This document shows positions 24,925 through 32,340 of a stretch of DNA of 33,497 nucleotides, piece after piece; position 1 is the stretch's first letter; each line of letters opens with the position of its first letter. The stretch is taken from assembly GCA_002342175.1 (NCBI GenBank), contig DDPL01000004.1, forward strand, positions 26,852-60,348, given 5' to 3'. Under the pieces are notes generated by a model. It saw only the letters and a list, made by a program, of their open reading frames with translations, was not told where the DNA came from and made no database searches. The stretch comes from Legionellales bacterium UBA2469. GTDB lineage: Bacteria; Pseudomonadota; Gammaproteobacteria; Legionellales; Legionellaceae. The position numbers were made by a program, and so were the translations under genes.

Positions 24925-25701
24925 ATGATTGCCGAAAAAATATCGGCCCAACTCATACAAGAATTTTCCCCTTTCCAACAGTTCCCGATTGGACAGGGCT
25001 ATTTTCGCTCAAAATTATTGGTAACGGATGCCTTTACCAACCCTTTGGTTGCGGCAGCTAGCCCATTAATTTCTATTCTTGAACGTATACATATTGCAAC
25101 TCATCTTCCTGAAATAGAGAATTTACATCAGGACATTACACATGAATTTAAAGCGTTTTATAGCCGCTTGAGTACCCACGACTATTCCGATGAATTTTAT
25201 TCATTTGCGCATTATTTATTAAGCGCAACGACCGATGAATTGCTCGGCAAAAGCTATCTTCGATTAAAAGGAGAACCGATTCAATTTAATGCATTCACGC
25301 CCATATCCAATCAAAATATCAACCCACAAGATTATTTTTTTGATATTCTGAACCATCTCATGAATGCACCTGAACAATTTCTTGATTTGATTGAGTTGGC
25401 TTATTTTTGTTTATTAATTGGATTTGAAGGCAAATATCATTTGCAAAATGATGGTCGCCTAATTTTAGATAATTTAACGGAGTCCCTATTTCAAACCATC
25501 CAAAAATTAAGAACAAACAAAACACATAAATTATTCAAGCACTATATTCTAAAAACGCATACACAACGGAAAAAAAATTCAGTAAAAAAAATCACCCTTC
25601 TTACATCTTGTTTGATTATATTTTTAGGACTCGTTAGTCAAGTCTACATCGACTACCAAACTAAAAATGTATTAGAGCACTCCCTTATTTACATGGAGTA
25701 A
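24925..25701 (+). CDS. icmH: IcmH/DotU, inner-membrane component of Dot/Icm type IVB secretion
   Basis: IcmH (DotU) and IcmF form an inner-membrane pair that stabilises the Dot/Icm complex, which delivers effectors into host cells. The 258-residue protein has a soluble helical N-terminal domain with the family hallmarks AHYLLSATTDE (about 94-104) and ELAYFCLLIGFEGKY. One C-terminal membrane helix lies at about 223-242, followed by a short tail outside. Length is close to Legionella DotU, and there is no OmpA-like extension as in many type VI TssL proteins. AAGGAG lies 6 nt before the ATG. icmF follows after 8 nt. No other dot/icm or type VI gene is in the window, so assignment to Dot/Icm rests on size, partner and the surrounding genome type. 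Confidence 0.88.
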   Translation: MIAEKISAQLIQEFSPFQQFPIGQGYFRSKLLVTDAFTNPLVAAASPLISILERIHIATHLPEIENLHQDITHEFKAFYSRLSTHDYSDEFYSFAHYLLSATTDELLGKSYLRLKGEPIQFNAFTPISNQNINPQDYFFDILNHLMNAPEQFLDLIELAYFCLLIGFEGKYHLQNDGRLILDNLTESLFQTIQKLRTNKTHKLFKHYILKTHTQRKKNSVKKITLLTSCLIIFLGLVSQVYIDYQTKNVLEHSLIYME

Positions 25702-25709
25702 CCAAACCT

Positions 25710-28607
25710 ATGCAGCACACACTCAAATCCTTGCTTCACGCCATCAAAAAAACTTTGGAGAATTTTGGAGATGAGCAAAAATCCATTTCTTTTTTAATCG
25801 CCACTGGGCTTCGGGAACAAGGGACCTCCACCGTTCTGCGCCAAGGCCAAATGCATCAGCAGTTCACTGATGAGGAACTGGGAATTCATATATTTTATAA
25901 TAAAAAAGGTATCATCATCGACATTAATCAGCAGTGGGTAAATCAACAAGATATTTTGCTGCCGATGCTCTTTAAAAAAATCAATCAATGTCATCGTAAA
26001 CTTCGCATTAGTGGCTTTCTTTTTTTTGTTGATATTGCAGATTTATTAATTTCTGACGATGAACAATATGTCGCTCAAATCAAAGAACATTCGCAGTTTT
26101 TTCTTGAATTCATTCAAGCACTGGATTACCCGGTTCGCAGCGGGATTGTCATTACCAAATTAGATCAAATCACTGGATTCACTGATTTTTTTAATTTATC
26201 GCATGAACTTGAGCTACAAGAGCCACTTGGATTTTCTGTCACCTATGCCAAACAAAATCCTAATTTTCCAAAAATATTTTCCGATGCTTGGAATAATTTT
26301 GTCTCTTATCTGAATCAACAAATGATTCAAAAAATTCATACAACAAGAGCCAACAAACAACGCATTTTGATTCGAGAGTTTCCTCTCCAAATGGCATTGA
26401 TGGAATCGCGATTTCTTAACTTAATCAAAAATCTGGCCCATCCGAAAACCCATATTCATGGCTTATTTTTTACTTGTGCAGAACAAAAAAGTAAGAACTT
26501 AAATTATTTAAACAAGCGTATTCAAAGTGATTTTTCTGTTCTTGTTCCCGTTTCATCTCTCCAGTCCGTGAATTTTAAACACTTTTTTATCCATGGTGCC
26601 ATCTCTCACTGCCAAGAACTATCAAGCTATACACCAAAACCAAATGTTATAAATGATACCAAAGTTCAAGCGATTTTTTTAGCGGGCTTTCTAACTGCGT
26701 CAATAATCATCTATCAAACCATTCGCACTCATGATGTTTTACAACAAACTGATCATCATCTTCAGCAACCTTTCACCAAAAATATTGCTGATCATCAAAT
26801 ATCGGTCCTGGAAAGACATCTACAAGAACTAAACCATCTACCTTACATGTTTAAATACATGTCAAATATTGAAACCCTTAACCAACAAATCTCCAATATC
26901 GAACAGAATATCTATGAACGACATTTAGCATATAAAGTATCTATGGCCTTACAAAACCAAATGATGAGCAATGACATTTACATGAGTTTTGAGGCGCTAA
27001 AGATCAGCATGGCCATCTTGATGAAAAAACATAATCAAGATAAAGCCATCTACGAATGGTTTAATAATAACTATGCGCAAGATTTATCCGACCATGAAAA
27101 AAAACAACAATTAACCCTGCTTAAAAAATTCATTTGGAATATTCATTGGCATTTTGATGATACCATTATCCAAACCACCCAAAACAATCTCAATAGTCTT
27201 CCAGAAGAATATTTGGTCTTTGAACTTATCAACCAAGCATTAATTCACAAAACCATAGAAATTGCAGCCCCTGGTTTCCAACAAACCAAGCTTCAAATTC
27301 CAGAATGTTACACAAAAGCTGCTTACCACAAGACACAAAAAAAATTACAACATCAGTTTGATAATCTTAAAAATAATACATGGGTATTGGGACAAGAAAT
27401 TAATCCCAACTTAAAAGAGCGTCTTGAAACTCATTACGCTGAGAAATATGTAAAATTCTGGCAAAATTTGATTTATAAGAATTTACGCCCACACCATTTT
27501 TCTACATTTAAAGACGCTTTAAATTTATTTAAAACCCTAGAAACATCCAAATCATTTGAAAATATTATGGGGATTGTTTTAAAGGAAACAGCACCCAATA
27601 CAAATTCTCCCAATGACCCATTCAATCAAATGATTGCAAACCATTTTACGGAATTACATTTTAGTTATCACCAAAATCCTCAGTTCCATCAATTTTGGGA
27701 AGATCTATCAAAATTCACTTCGATGTTTGCCATGATTGACGATAATGGACGCGCTTCATTTCAATATTTAAGAGCATATTTTAACCAAAATCAATACAAT
27801 GATGCATTGTATAATATCACTGAATATTCAAAGCGGATGCCTGAACCGACGCATTCTTGGCTTAAGCAAATACAAGAAGACATGTGGCTTACAATCGAGC
27901 AATCAACGAAGCAATACATTAATCATGCCTGGCAAGAACAAGTCTATCAGCCCTATCTCAGTATGATCGAGCATAAATATCCCTTTGATAATTCTCCTAC
28001 TGAGGTTGCCATTAATGATTTTAATACTTTCTTTAGCCCTAGTGGGAAAATACAACAATTTTTCAAAGATTATTTACAACCTTTTGTGAATACCAATCAG
28101 GCTCAATGGGCCATCAAGGAAATAGACAACAAGCGCTTGCCCATTTTAGATGGTGTAATTGAATCGTTAATGCGTTCTAACATTATTGCAAATGTATTTT
28201 TTCCAAATAATGTCCCTCAAACCCACGTTCAATTTAGCATTGAAAAAATGTCCCTCGATCCAGTTATATCAAATCTTTCTTTATTTATTGGTCAACAACA
28301 GCTTCTGGACAATCAAGAGGAAAATGCTTATTTACAAGGCGTCACATGGCCAGAAAGCAATGCATCACTTCAAATCAATACTGTTGAAGGAAAACGTTAT
28401 GGATTAGAAGAAAAAGGCACATGGGGTTTATTTAGACTCTTCGATAAACTTAATGTCATTGGTGACCCAAATGACCCAAGCACCGTTCAAATGCTCATTG
28501 AAATTAATGGGAATTCCGGACGATATTTGGTAAAAGCCAACAATAGTTTAAATCCCTTTTTACCTGGCATTTTTAAAGACTTTAAACTAAAAGAAAAAGT
28601 CGTGTAA
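25710..28607 (+). CDS. icmF: IcmF, inner-membrane component of Dot/Icm type IVB secretion
   Basis: IcmF works with IcmH/DotU in the inner membrane to stabilise the Dot/Icm apparatus. At 965 residues it is close to Legionella IcmF and shorter than typical TssM. The N-terminal GTPase-like region (about 25-200) has a strongly degenerate P-loop (ATGLREQGTST, 31-41, without the GKS/T lysine) and a TKLD motif (149-152). It probably does not hydrolyse nucleotide in the usual way. A single clear membrane helix lies at about 319-338, then a large, mostly helical periplasmic part. The C-terminal beta-rich end contains KGTWGLFRLFD, a conserved IcmF/TssM C-terminal feature. I see no N-terminal membrane hairpin. 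A GGAG inside the end of icmH serves as ribosome site. Confidence 0.87.
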   Translation: MQHTLKSLLHAIKKTLENFGDEQKSISFLIATGLREQGTSTVLRQGQMHQQFTDEELGIHIFYNKKGIIIDINQQWVNQQDILLPMLFKKINQCHRKLRISGFLFFVDIADLLISDDEQYVAQIKEHSQFFLEFIQALDYPVRSGIVITKLDQITGFTDFFNLSHELELQEPLGFSVTYAKQNPNFPKIFSDAWNNFVSYLNQQMIQKIHTTRANKQRILIREFPLQMALMESRFLNLIKNLAHPKTHIHGLFFTCAEQKSKNLNYLNKRIQSDFSVLVPVSSLQSVNFKHFFIHGAISHCQELSSYTPKPNVINDTKVQAIFLAGFLTASIIIYQTIRTHDVLQQTDHHLQQPFTKNIADHQISVLERHLQELNHLPYMFKYMSNIETLNQQISNIEQNIYERHLAYKVSMALQNQMMSNDIYMSFEALKISMAILMKKHNQDKAIYEWFNNNYAQDLSDHEKKQQLTLLKKFIWNIHWHFDDTIIQTTQNNLNSLPEEYLVFELINQALIHKTIEIAAPGFQQTKLQIPECYTKAAYHKTQKKLQHQFDNLKNNTWVLGQEINPNLKERLETHYAEKYVKFWQNLIYKNLRPHHFSTFKDALNLFKTLETSKSFENIMGIVLKETAPNTNSPNDPFNQMIANHFTELHFSYHQNPQFHQFWEDLSKFTSMFAMIDDNGRASFQYLRAYFNQNQYNDALYNITEYSKRMPEPTHSWLKQIQEDMWLTIEQSTKQYINHAWQEQVYQPYLSMIEHKYPFDNSPTEVAINDFNTFFSPSGKIQQFFKDYLQPFVNTNQAQWAIKEIDNKRLPILDGVIESLMRSNIIANVFFPNNVPQTHVQFSIEKMSLDPVISNLSLFIGQQQLLDNQEENAYLQGVTWPESNASLQINTVEGKRYGLEEKGTWGLFRLFDKLNVIGDPNDPSTVQMLIEINGNSGRYLVKANNSLNPFLPGIFKDFKLKEKVV

Positions 28608-28610
28608 AAA

Positions 28611-28631
28611 AAAGGAGCATTAAGCTCCTTT
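28611..28631. terminator. Bidirectional terminator between icmF and the secreted protein gene
   Basis: AAAGGAGC/GCTCCTTT, an 8-bp stem with a 5-nt loop, begins 3 nt after the icmF stop. On the minus strand it is followed by a run of T residues, a strong terminator for the convergent gene. On the plus strand it ends in TTTAGTTTTATT, adequate for icmF. Confidence 0.8.
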
Positions 28632-28638
28632 AGTTTTA

Positions 28639-29055
28639 TTACTTATCGTAATGAACATGTTTCACTTTGAAAACCACATATTCATAACGAGTCATGTGCT
28701 TATCACTGGATTTAACATCTCTCAATCCCCGATGTTTAACCCCTGTGATAATGCCAGTTTTACCTGTTTTTAAACAAGTAATTTTCCAGCCTACAAGGTC
28801 ATCAAGGTTGTTGGTCATTTGTCCATGACTAATCACGCTTACGCCGTGTCCAACACGATCAAGATACATCATACGTCCAGTATTCATATCTTCAACTTTA
28901 TAACATTTATGTTTAGATTCCATATCCATCCAAGGATGAGTCATCCAATCAGTGGTTGATTTAATGGGTTTTAATAAATCATCCGCAAATACTGCGCTAC
29001 CCATACCTAAACATGCTACACCAAAAACAAACCGAGAAATATATTGACGGTTCAT
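28639..29055 (-). CDS. Small predicted secreted protein, function unknown
   Basis: I do not recognise this 138-residue protein. It has a classical signal peptide (residues 1-24, ending AVFA before DDLL), so the mature product of about 114 residues should be periplasmic or exported. The mature part is basic and rich in His, Met and Lys. It has two cysteines (C51, C94) that could form a disulfide, and the repeated-looking pattern GKTGIITGVKHRG. The C-terminus is HVHYDK. AAGGAG lies 5 nt before the ATG and a terminator follows the stop, so it looks like an intact, independently expressed gene. It is convergent with icmF. A Sec signal makes it an unlikely Dot/Icm substrate. Confidence 0.75.
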   Translation of the reverse strand: MNRQYISRFVFGVACLGMGSAVFADDLLKPIKSTTDWMTHPWMDMESKHKCYKVEDMNTGRMMYLDRVGHGVSVISHGQMTNNLDDLVGWKITCLKTGKTGIITGVKHRGLRDVKSSDKHMTRYEYVVFKVKHVHYDK

Positions 29056-29196
29056 ATTAACTCCTTGTGTTATTTTATTATCTTACATGTATAATAATAG
29101 AACATTATATAGAAATAGCAAAGATAAATGTATGTTTATGTTATTTAATTCATTCTAGATACATTAAATCAGGTAGTTAAGAATTTATTGACATGT

Positions 29197-29219
29197 TTAT
29201 TCACAGAAAATGGGGATAA
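29197..29219 (+). repeat. DnaA-box dyad, copy 1
   Basis: TTATTCACA (29197-29205, fits the DnaA consensus TTATNCACA), spacer GAAAA, then TGGGGATAA (29211-29219), the inverse of a one-mismatch box. It is nearly identical to copy 3 over 24 nt. Confidence 0.75.
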
Positions 29220-29323
29220 ATATTTATTGGGACCCCTATAAAAACAAAAAAAAACACTTATATTCAATAGGTTATTATTTTATTTAGGAGGTCAATACAA
29301 AACACCTTATATCTAATAAAAAG

Positions 29324-29332
29324 TTATCCACA
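29324..29332 (+). repeat. Single perfect DnaA box
   Basis: TTATCCACA, identical to E. coli oriC boxes R1 and R4. Five bases on, TGG is the only remnant of the inverted half seen in the dyads, so this may be a decayed copy. Confidence 0.7.
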
Positions 29333-29452
29333 TATGATGGCCGTTGACATACGCCCGTTCCTGAAGAGGGATTGAATTTCTCTTATCATAGTAAACATGC
29401 CAGAAGTAGTTCTTGTTGTTGACGATTCATGTCGTTCACTTCACAAGCCAAC

Positions 29453-29489
29453 CTCGTGAGCCCCACGGGTTTTTTAATTAAAAAATCCC
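29453..29489 (+). repeat. Hairpin plus AT palindrome, possible old terminator
   Basis: CCTCGTG/CACGGG can pair (one bulge) and is followed by TTTTTT, like an intrinsic terminator. The T-run is itself half of a palindrome, GGGTTTTTTAA/TTAAAAAATCC (29467-29488). No intact gene ends here, so it may belong to a lost gene or element. Confidence 0.4.
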
Positions 29490-29591
29490 AAGCCGCGACA
29501 TAAAATGTTTTGTGAAGAAAAGCTATCGGCTTTGCCCTTAAAAAAAATTTAAGACAACCAGATTCTTGCTGCGTCAAACAATTTAATCCAG

Positions 29592-29730
29592 CGCAAAGAC
29601 ATCATAGATGATTTAAAAAAATCTTTGAAAGTGCTTGGAAATATTTCATTGCAGAACTTGTTGAATTTGATGGCGAGAAAAACCATATTCATCATCTTAC
29701 TAATTATCAACCTAAAGTTTCAACAGCATC
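29592..29730 (+). pseudogene. Decayed IS200/IS605-family transposase TnpA fragment
   Basis: Conceptual translation gives QRKDIIDDLKK, then after a one-base loss in an A-run (about 29615-29621) IFESAWKYFIAELVEFDGEK and NHIHHLTNYQPKVS. This resembles the middle of Y1 transposases of the IS200/IS605 family, typically ELVEFDGEDDHVHLLVNYPPKVS. HIH at 29684-29692 corresponds to the HUH nuclease histidines. The N-terminal third and the C-terminal part with the catalytic Tyr are missing or unrecognisable, so it is a dead fragment. I could not identify element ends. The assignment is from memory of the family pattern and needs a protein search. Confidence 0.6.
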
Positions 29731-29787
29731 AAAACCCTCTATAACACTTTGCCCCTTATATCCAGACCTCACATCTTGTCCACACAG

Positions 29788-29810
29788 ATATCCCCTGTTT
29801 TTGTGGATAT
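29788..29810 (-). repeat. DnaA-box dyad, copy 2 (inverted orientation)
   Basis: Read on the minus strand this is ATATCCACA, spacer AAAAC, then AGGGGATAT, the same 9-5-9 layout as the other copies. The outermost pair is A/T instead of T/A on both arms, so the dyad symmetry is kept. Confidence 0.7.
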
Positions 29811-29824
29811 CCTAAATTTTATAT

Positions 29825-29837
29825 GATCTTTTATTAA
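29825..29837 (+). promoter_or_regulatory. Sequence like the E. coli oriC 13-mer
   Basis: GATCTTTTATTAA matches 11 of 13 positions of the E. coli unwinding repeat GATCTNTTNTTTT and lies 15 nt from dyad copy 2. A single occurrence in AT-rich DNA is weak evidence alone. Confidence 0.35.
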
Positions 29838-29913
29838 TGATATGAATCGTTATGAACACTGACATACCAGGCTATTTAAATCCTAACAATCCATGAAGAG
29901 TTTATATACACGC

Positions 29914-29936
29914 TTATCCACAGAAAATGGGGATAA
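29914..29936 (+). repeat. DnaA-box dyad, copy 3
   Basis: Perfect DnaA box TTATCCACA (29914-29922), spacer GAAAA, inverted weak box TGGGGATAA (29928-29936). It differs from copy 1 at one base across the 23-nt dyad. Confidence 0.75.
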
Positions 29937-30151
29937 ATCTAGAAACAATTCCCATTAAGTTTGAAGGTCACATCAAGACTAATTTCTAAAAATCTGCGCA
30001 TCAACTTTATAGTCTTTATTTAACAAGATTATTCCTTTATTATTCTTTTTATGAACTCTTCAAAGGATGTGCAAACCCTTCATGTTCATATTACGCCCAT
30101 TGAATACAGTGCACCCATTGATTCAGACCTTTTTTTAATTTTTTTCATGCA

Positions 30152-30228
30152 GAAGTTGTCCATAAGCCAATAGGCCAGGAGCAACTTTCAAACTTGCGAA
30201 TAGGCCTGTTGGCCCTGTGGTCAACTTC
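30152..30228. repeat. Long imperfect inverted repeat (hairpin of about 77 nt)
   Basis: The left arm 30152-30176 and right arm 30203-30228 pair over about 25 positions with a few mismatches. GCCAATAGGCC (30166-30176) faces GGCCTGTTGGC (30203-30213), and GAAGTTG faces CAACTTC at the outer ends. The loop is 26 nt. No T-run follows on either strand, so it is not a standard terminator. It could be a small structured RNA, a REP/MITE-like element or an old transposon end. Confidence 0.55.
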
Positions 30229-30293
30229 ATTCTTAACAAAGATCAGGGATAATAAACTGAAAATGCTGTGACATAATGAAGTGATTGATAAAA

Positions 30294-30317
30294 AAAAGGC
30301 TGGTTATCCAGCCTTTT
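30294..30317 (-). terminator. Rho-independent terminator of the alpha operon
   Basis: AAAAGGCTGG/CCAGCCTTTT, a perfect 10-bp stem with a 4-nt loop, starts 2 nt past the rplQ stop and runs into T residues on the minus strand. It ends the rpsM-rplQ transcript. Confidence 0.9.
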
Positions 30318-30319
30318 GA

Positions 30320-30682
30320 TTAGTTCGCTTTATCAACCATTTCAATAATGGCCATAGGTGCGTTATCTCCAGCACGGAAACCACACTTGATTATTCTCAA
30401 GTATCCACCTGGACGGGTGTTGTAACGTGGTCCTAAAACTGTAAATAATTTACCAACAGCTGATTTAGAACGAAGTCTGTCGAATATGTAACGACGCGAA
30501 GCAACTGAATCACTCTTACTGGTTGTAATCAGTGGCTCAAGAAAACTTCTTAATTCCTTTGCTTTTGGCAACGTTGTTTTGATCAATTCATGTTCAATTA
30601 ATGAGCATGAAAGATTTTTCAACAATGCTTTTCGATGACTAGACGTACGTCCAAGCTTACGTCCGGCATTACGATGTCTCAT
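30320..30682 (-). CDS. rplQ: Large ribosomal subunit protein bL17
   Basis: bL17 lies near the peptide exit of the 50S subunit. The 120-residue product starts [20 protein letters not shown], the family signature, and has [19 protein letters not shown] and the C-terminal [21 protein letters not shown]. Length is normal for the short form. AGGAG lies 6 nt before the ATG. It is the last gene of the alpha operon, 20 nt after rpoA, and a strong terminator follows at once. Confidence 0.98.
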   Translation of the reverse strand: MRHRNAGRKLGRTSSHRKALLKNLSCSLIEHELIKTTLPKAKELRSFLEPLITTSKSDSVASRRYIFDRLRSKSAVGKLFTVLGPRYNTRPGGYLRIIKCGFRAGDNAPMAIIEMVDKAN

Positions 30683-30702
30683 GTTTTACTCCTAAAAATC
30701 TT

Positions 30703-31686
30703 TTAAGCTTGCTCTGGAGGCCAAAACTCAACTTTCATGCCAAGTGTTAAACCACGGGCTGCAAGCACATCTTTAATTTCTGTTAAAGACTTTTTACCTA
30801 AGTTAGGGGTCTTTAAAAGTTCTTGTTCAGTCTTCTGGACTAAATCACCAATTAAATGAATGTTTTCAGCCTTCAAACAATTTGCAGAGCGAACTGTTAA
30901 CTCTAAATCATCAACAGAACGTAATAACATCGGATCGATATCATTCATGTTCTTACGTGATTTTTGTTGTTGATCAAAGCGCAAGTCAACAAATGCTGAT
31001 AATTGCTTCTGAAGAATGCTCGCAGATACACGTATAGCTTCTTCAGGATCCAATGTTCCGTTTGTTGTTAACTCAATCGTGAGTTTATCAAGATCAGTAC
31101 GATTCTCAACACGAGCTCTATCTACAGAATAAGCAACTTTTTTCACAGGTGAGAAAATGCTATCCAGTTTTAAAACTCCAACACTTATGCTAGAAGTTTC
31201 TTCAGCATCATGAGCCAGAGAATCAGATGTCATGTACCCAATCCCTTTTTCAACTTTCATTCTCATTTTGAAATGAGCATGTTCGTTCAAATGTGCAATT
31301 TTCAAATCTGGGTTGATAATTTCAACAACATGGGGCAATTGAATGTCAGCTGCGGTTACAACGCCTGGACCTTTTTTATCAATAACTAGCTCAGCTGAAT
31401 CACCGACAGTTAATTTAACTGCCAATTGCTTCAAGTTAAGCATAATATTAATAACATCTTCCTTTACACCTTCAATAGTACTGTACTCATGCTGAACAGA
31501 TTCAATCACAACTTCTGTAACAGCAAAGCCAGGCATAGAAGAAAGTAAAATTCTTCTTAAAGCATTTCCAAGGGTAAAGCCATATCCAGGCTCCAATGGT
31601 TCAAGAATAATTCTAGCAAAATAAGGATTTTCTGAATTAACTTTGACCGCCTTTGGAACAAGCATTTCATTAATGTCGGTATACAT
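30703..31686 (-). CDS. rpoA: RNA polymerase subunit alpha
   Basis: The alpha subunit dimerises to start RNA polymerase assembly, and its C-terminal domain contacts UP elements and activators. The 327-residue protein has the N-terminal assembly domain ([38 protein letters not shown]). After a linker comes the C-terminal DNA-binding domain (about 245-315) with [11 protein letters not shown] and [14 protein letters not shown] choose the ATG at 31686 over a TTG at 31695: it has GGGAG 10 nt upstream and fits the family length. Gene order rpsD-rpoA-rplQ is standard. Confidence 0.98.
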   Translation of the reverse strand: MYTDINEMLVPKAVKVNSENPYFARIILEPLEPGYGFTLGNALRRILLSSMPGFAVTEVVIESVQHEYSTIEGVKEDVINIMLNLKQLAVKLTVGDSAELVIDKKGPGVVTAADIQLPHVVEIINPDLKIAHLNEHAHFKMRMKVEKGIGYMTSDSLAHDAEETSSISVGVLKLDSIFSPVKKVAYSVDRARVENRTDLDKLTIELTTNGTLDPEEAIRVSASILQKQLSAFVDLRFDQQQKSRKNMNDIDPMLLRSVDDLELTVRSANCLKAENIHLIGDLVQKTEQELLKTPNLGKKSLTEIKDVLAARGLTLGMKVEFWPPEQA

Positions 31687-31704
31687 TGAAACCAATCTCC
31701 CGTT

Positions 31705-32325
31705 TTACTTAGAATAAAGTTCGACAACCAAATTAAAGTTATAGAGAGTTGGCAAATCATCAAATGAAGGATGCTGTTTGTAAGAACCTTTGAAGTTTGT
31801 AGGTTCAACAGTCAACCAATCACAGGATATACGTTGTTCAGATAAAGCAATAGCAGCTTGAACACGACCCTGTTCCCTTGCTTTAGCACGTAAGGCAATC
31901 ATATCGCCTGGTGTACATAAATACGATGGGATATTTACAATTTGCTCATTAACCATAACGCCGCGATGAGATACCAATTGACGAGCTTCTGCTCTTGTTG
32001 AAGCAAAACCTAAACGAAAAACAACGTTATCTAATCTTCTTTCTAGCAGAACCATTAAGTTCTCACCAGTAGCGCCTTTTTGGGCAGCAGCTTTAGCGTA
32101 GTAGCTATGAAATTGCTTTTCCAACAACCCATATAAACGCTTAATTTTTTGTTTTTCACGAAGCTGAACACCATAGTCACTTAAACGTGGCTTATTTGCG
32201 CCATGTTGACCTGGCAATTTGTCAGCTTTACATTTTGATTTGTGATCCCTTACCCCACTTTTAAGGAACAAGTCAGTTCCTTCACGACGGGATAATTTAC
32301 ATTTAGGACCTAAATATCTAGCCAT
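31705..32325 (-). CDS. rpsD: Small ribosomal subunit protein uS4
   Basis: uS4 is a primary 16S rRNA binding protein and in E. coli the translational repressor of the alpha operon. The 206-residue product starts [20 protein letters not shown] and has [21 protein letters not shown], the S4 RNA-binding domain ([27 protein letters not shown]) and a C-terminal [14 protein letters not shown] lies 7 nt before the ATG. It follows rpsK by 15 nt. Autoregulation as in E. coli is plausible, but I did not find the leader structure. Confidence 0.98.
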   Translation of the reverse strand: MARYLGPKCKLSRREGTDLFLKSGVRDHKSKCKADKLPGQHGANKPRLSDYGVQLREKQKIKRLYGLLEKQFHSYYAKAAAQKGATGENLMVLLERRLDNVVFRLGFASTRAEARQLVSHRGVMVNEQIVNIPSYLCTPGDMIALRAKAREQGRVQAAIALSEQRISCDWLTVEPTNFKGSYKQHPSFDDLPTLYNFNLVVELYSK

Positions 32326-32340
32326 TCATAAACTCCTAAT

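Larger units (their letters stand above)
29056..30319. other. 1.26-kb region without intact genes, with DnaA-box dyads and a decayed transposase
   Basis: No convincing intact gene lies here. The region contains four DnaA-box sites (three in a composite dyad), a sequence like the E. coli oriC 13-mer and an AT-rich tract (about 30003-30052). It also holds an IS200/IS605 TnpA fragment, two unexplained palindromes and the rplQ terminator. It is markedly AT-rich. The remaining parts (for example 29090-29190 and 29340-29450) show nothing I can assign. Confidence 0.7.

Noticed and set aside
24925..28607. A type VI secretion TssL-TssM pair.
   Set aside because: Lengths match IcmH and IcmF, no OmpA-like domain is present in the first protein, and no other type VI gene is nearby.
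29286..29291. A perfect Shine-Dalgarno sequence AGGAGG on the plus strand.
   Set aside because: No ATG, GTG or TTG follows within 5-13 nt, and no coding frame begins there.
29386..29577. A 63-codon open frame on the minus strand from a TTG start, in the gene-poor region.
   Set aside because: No ribosome site, no recognised similarity, an atypical start and an overlap with the hairpin/palindrome at 29453-29489. It could be a gene remnant but cannot be supported as a gene.
29197..29936. The repeated dyads as a CRISPR array.
   Set aside because: Only three to four irregularly spaced copies in both orientations, with no spacers of constant length and no cas genes.
30152..30228. The long inverted repeat as a Rho-independent terminator.
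   Set aside because: No T-run follows it on either strand. The T-rich tract lies on its left, and a proper terminator for rplQ is at 30294-30317.
29056..30319. Calling this region the chromosomal origin of replication outright.
   Set aside because: DnaA boxes and AT-rich DNA support it, but dnaA, dnaN, gidA and rpmH are not adjacent and the ribosomal operon points toward it. It is kept as a hypothesis only.
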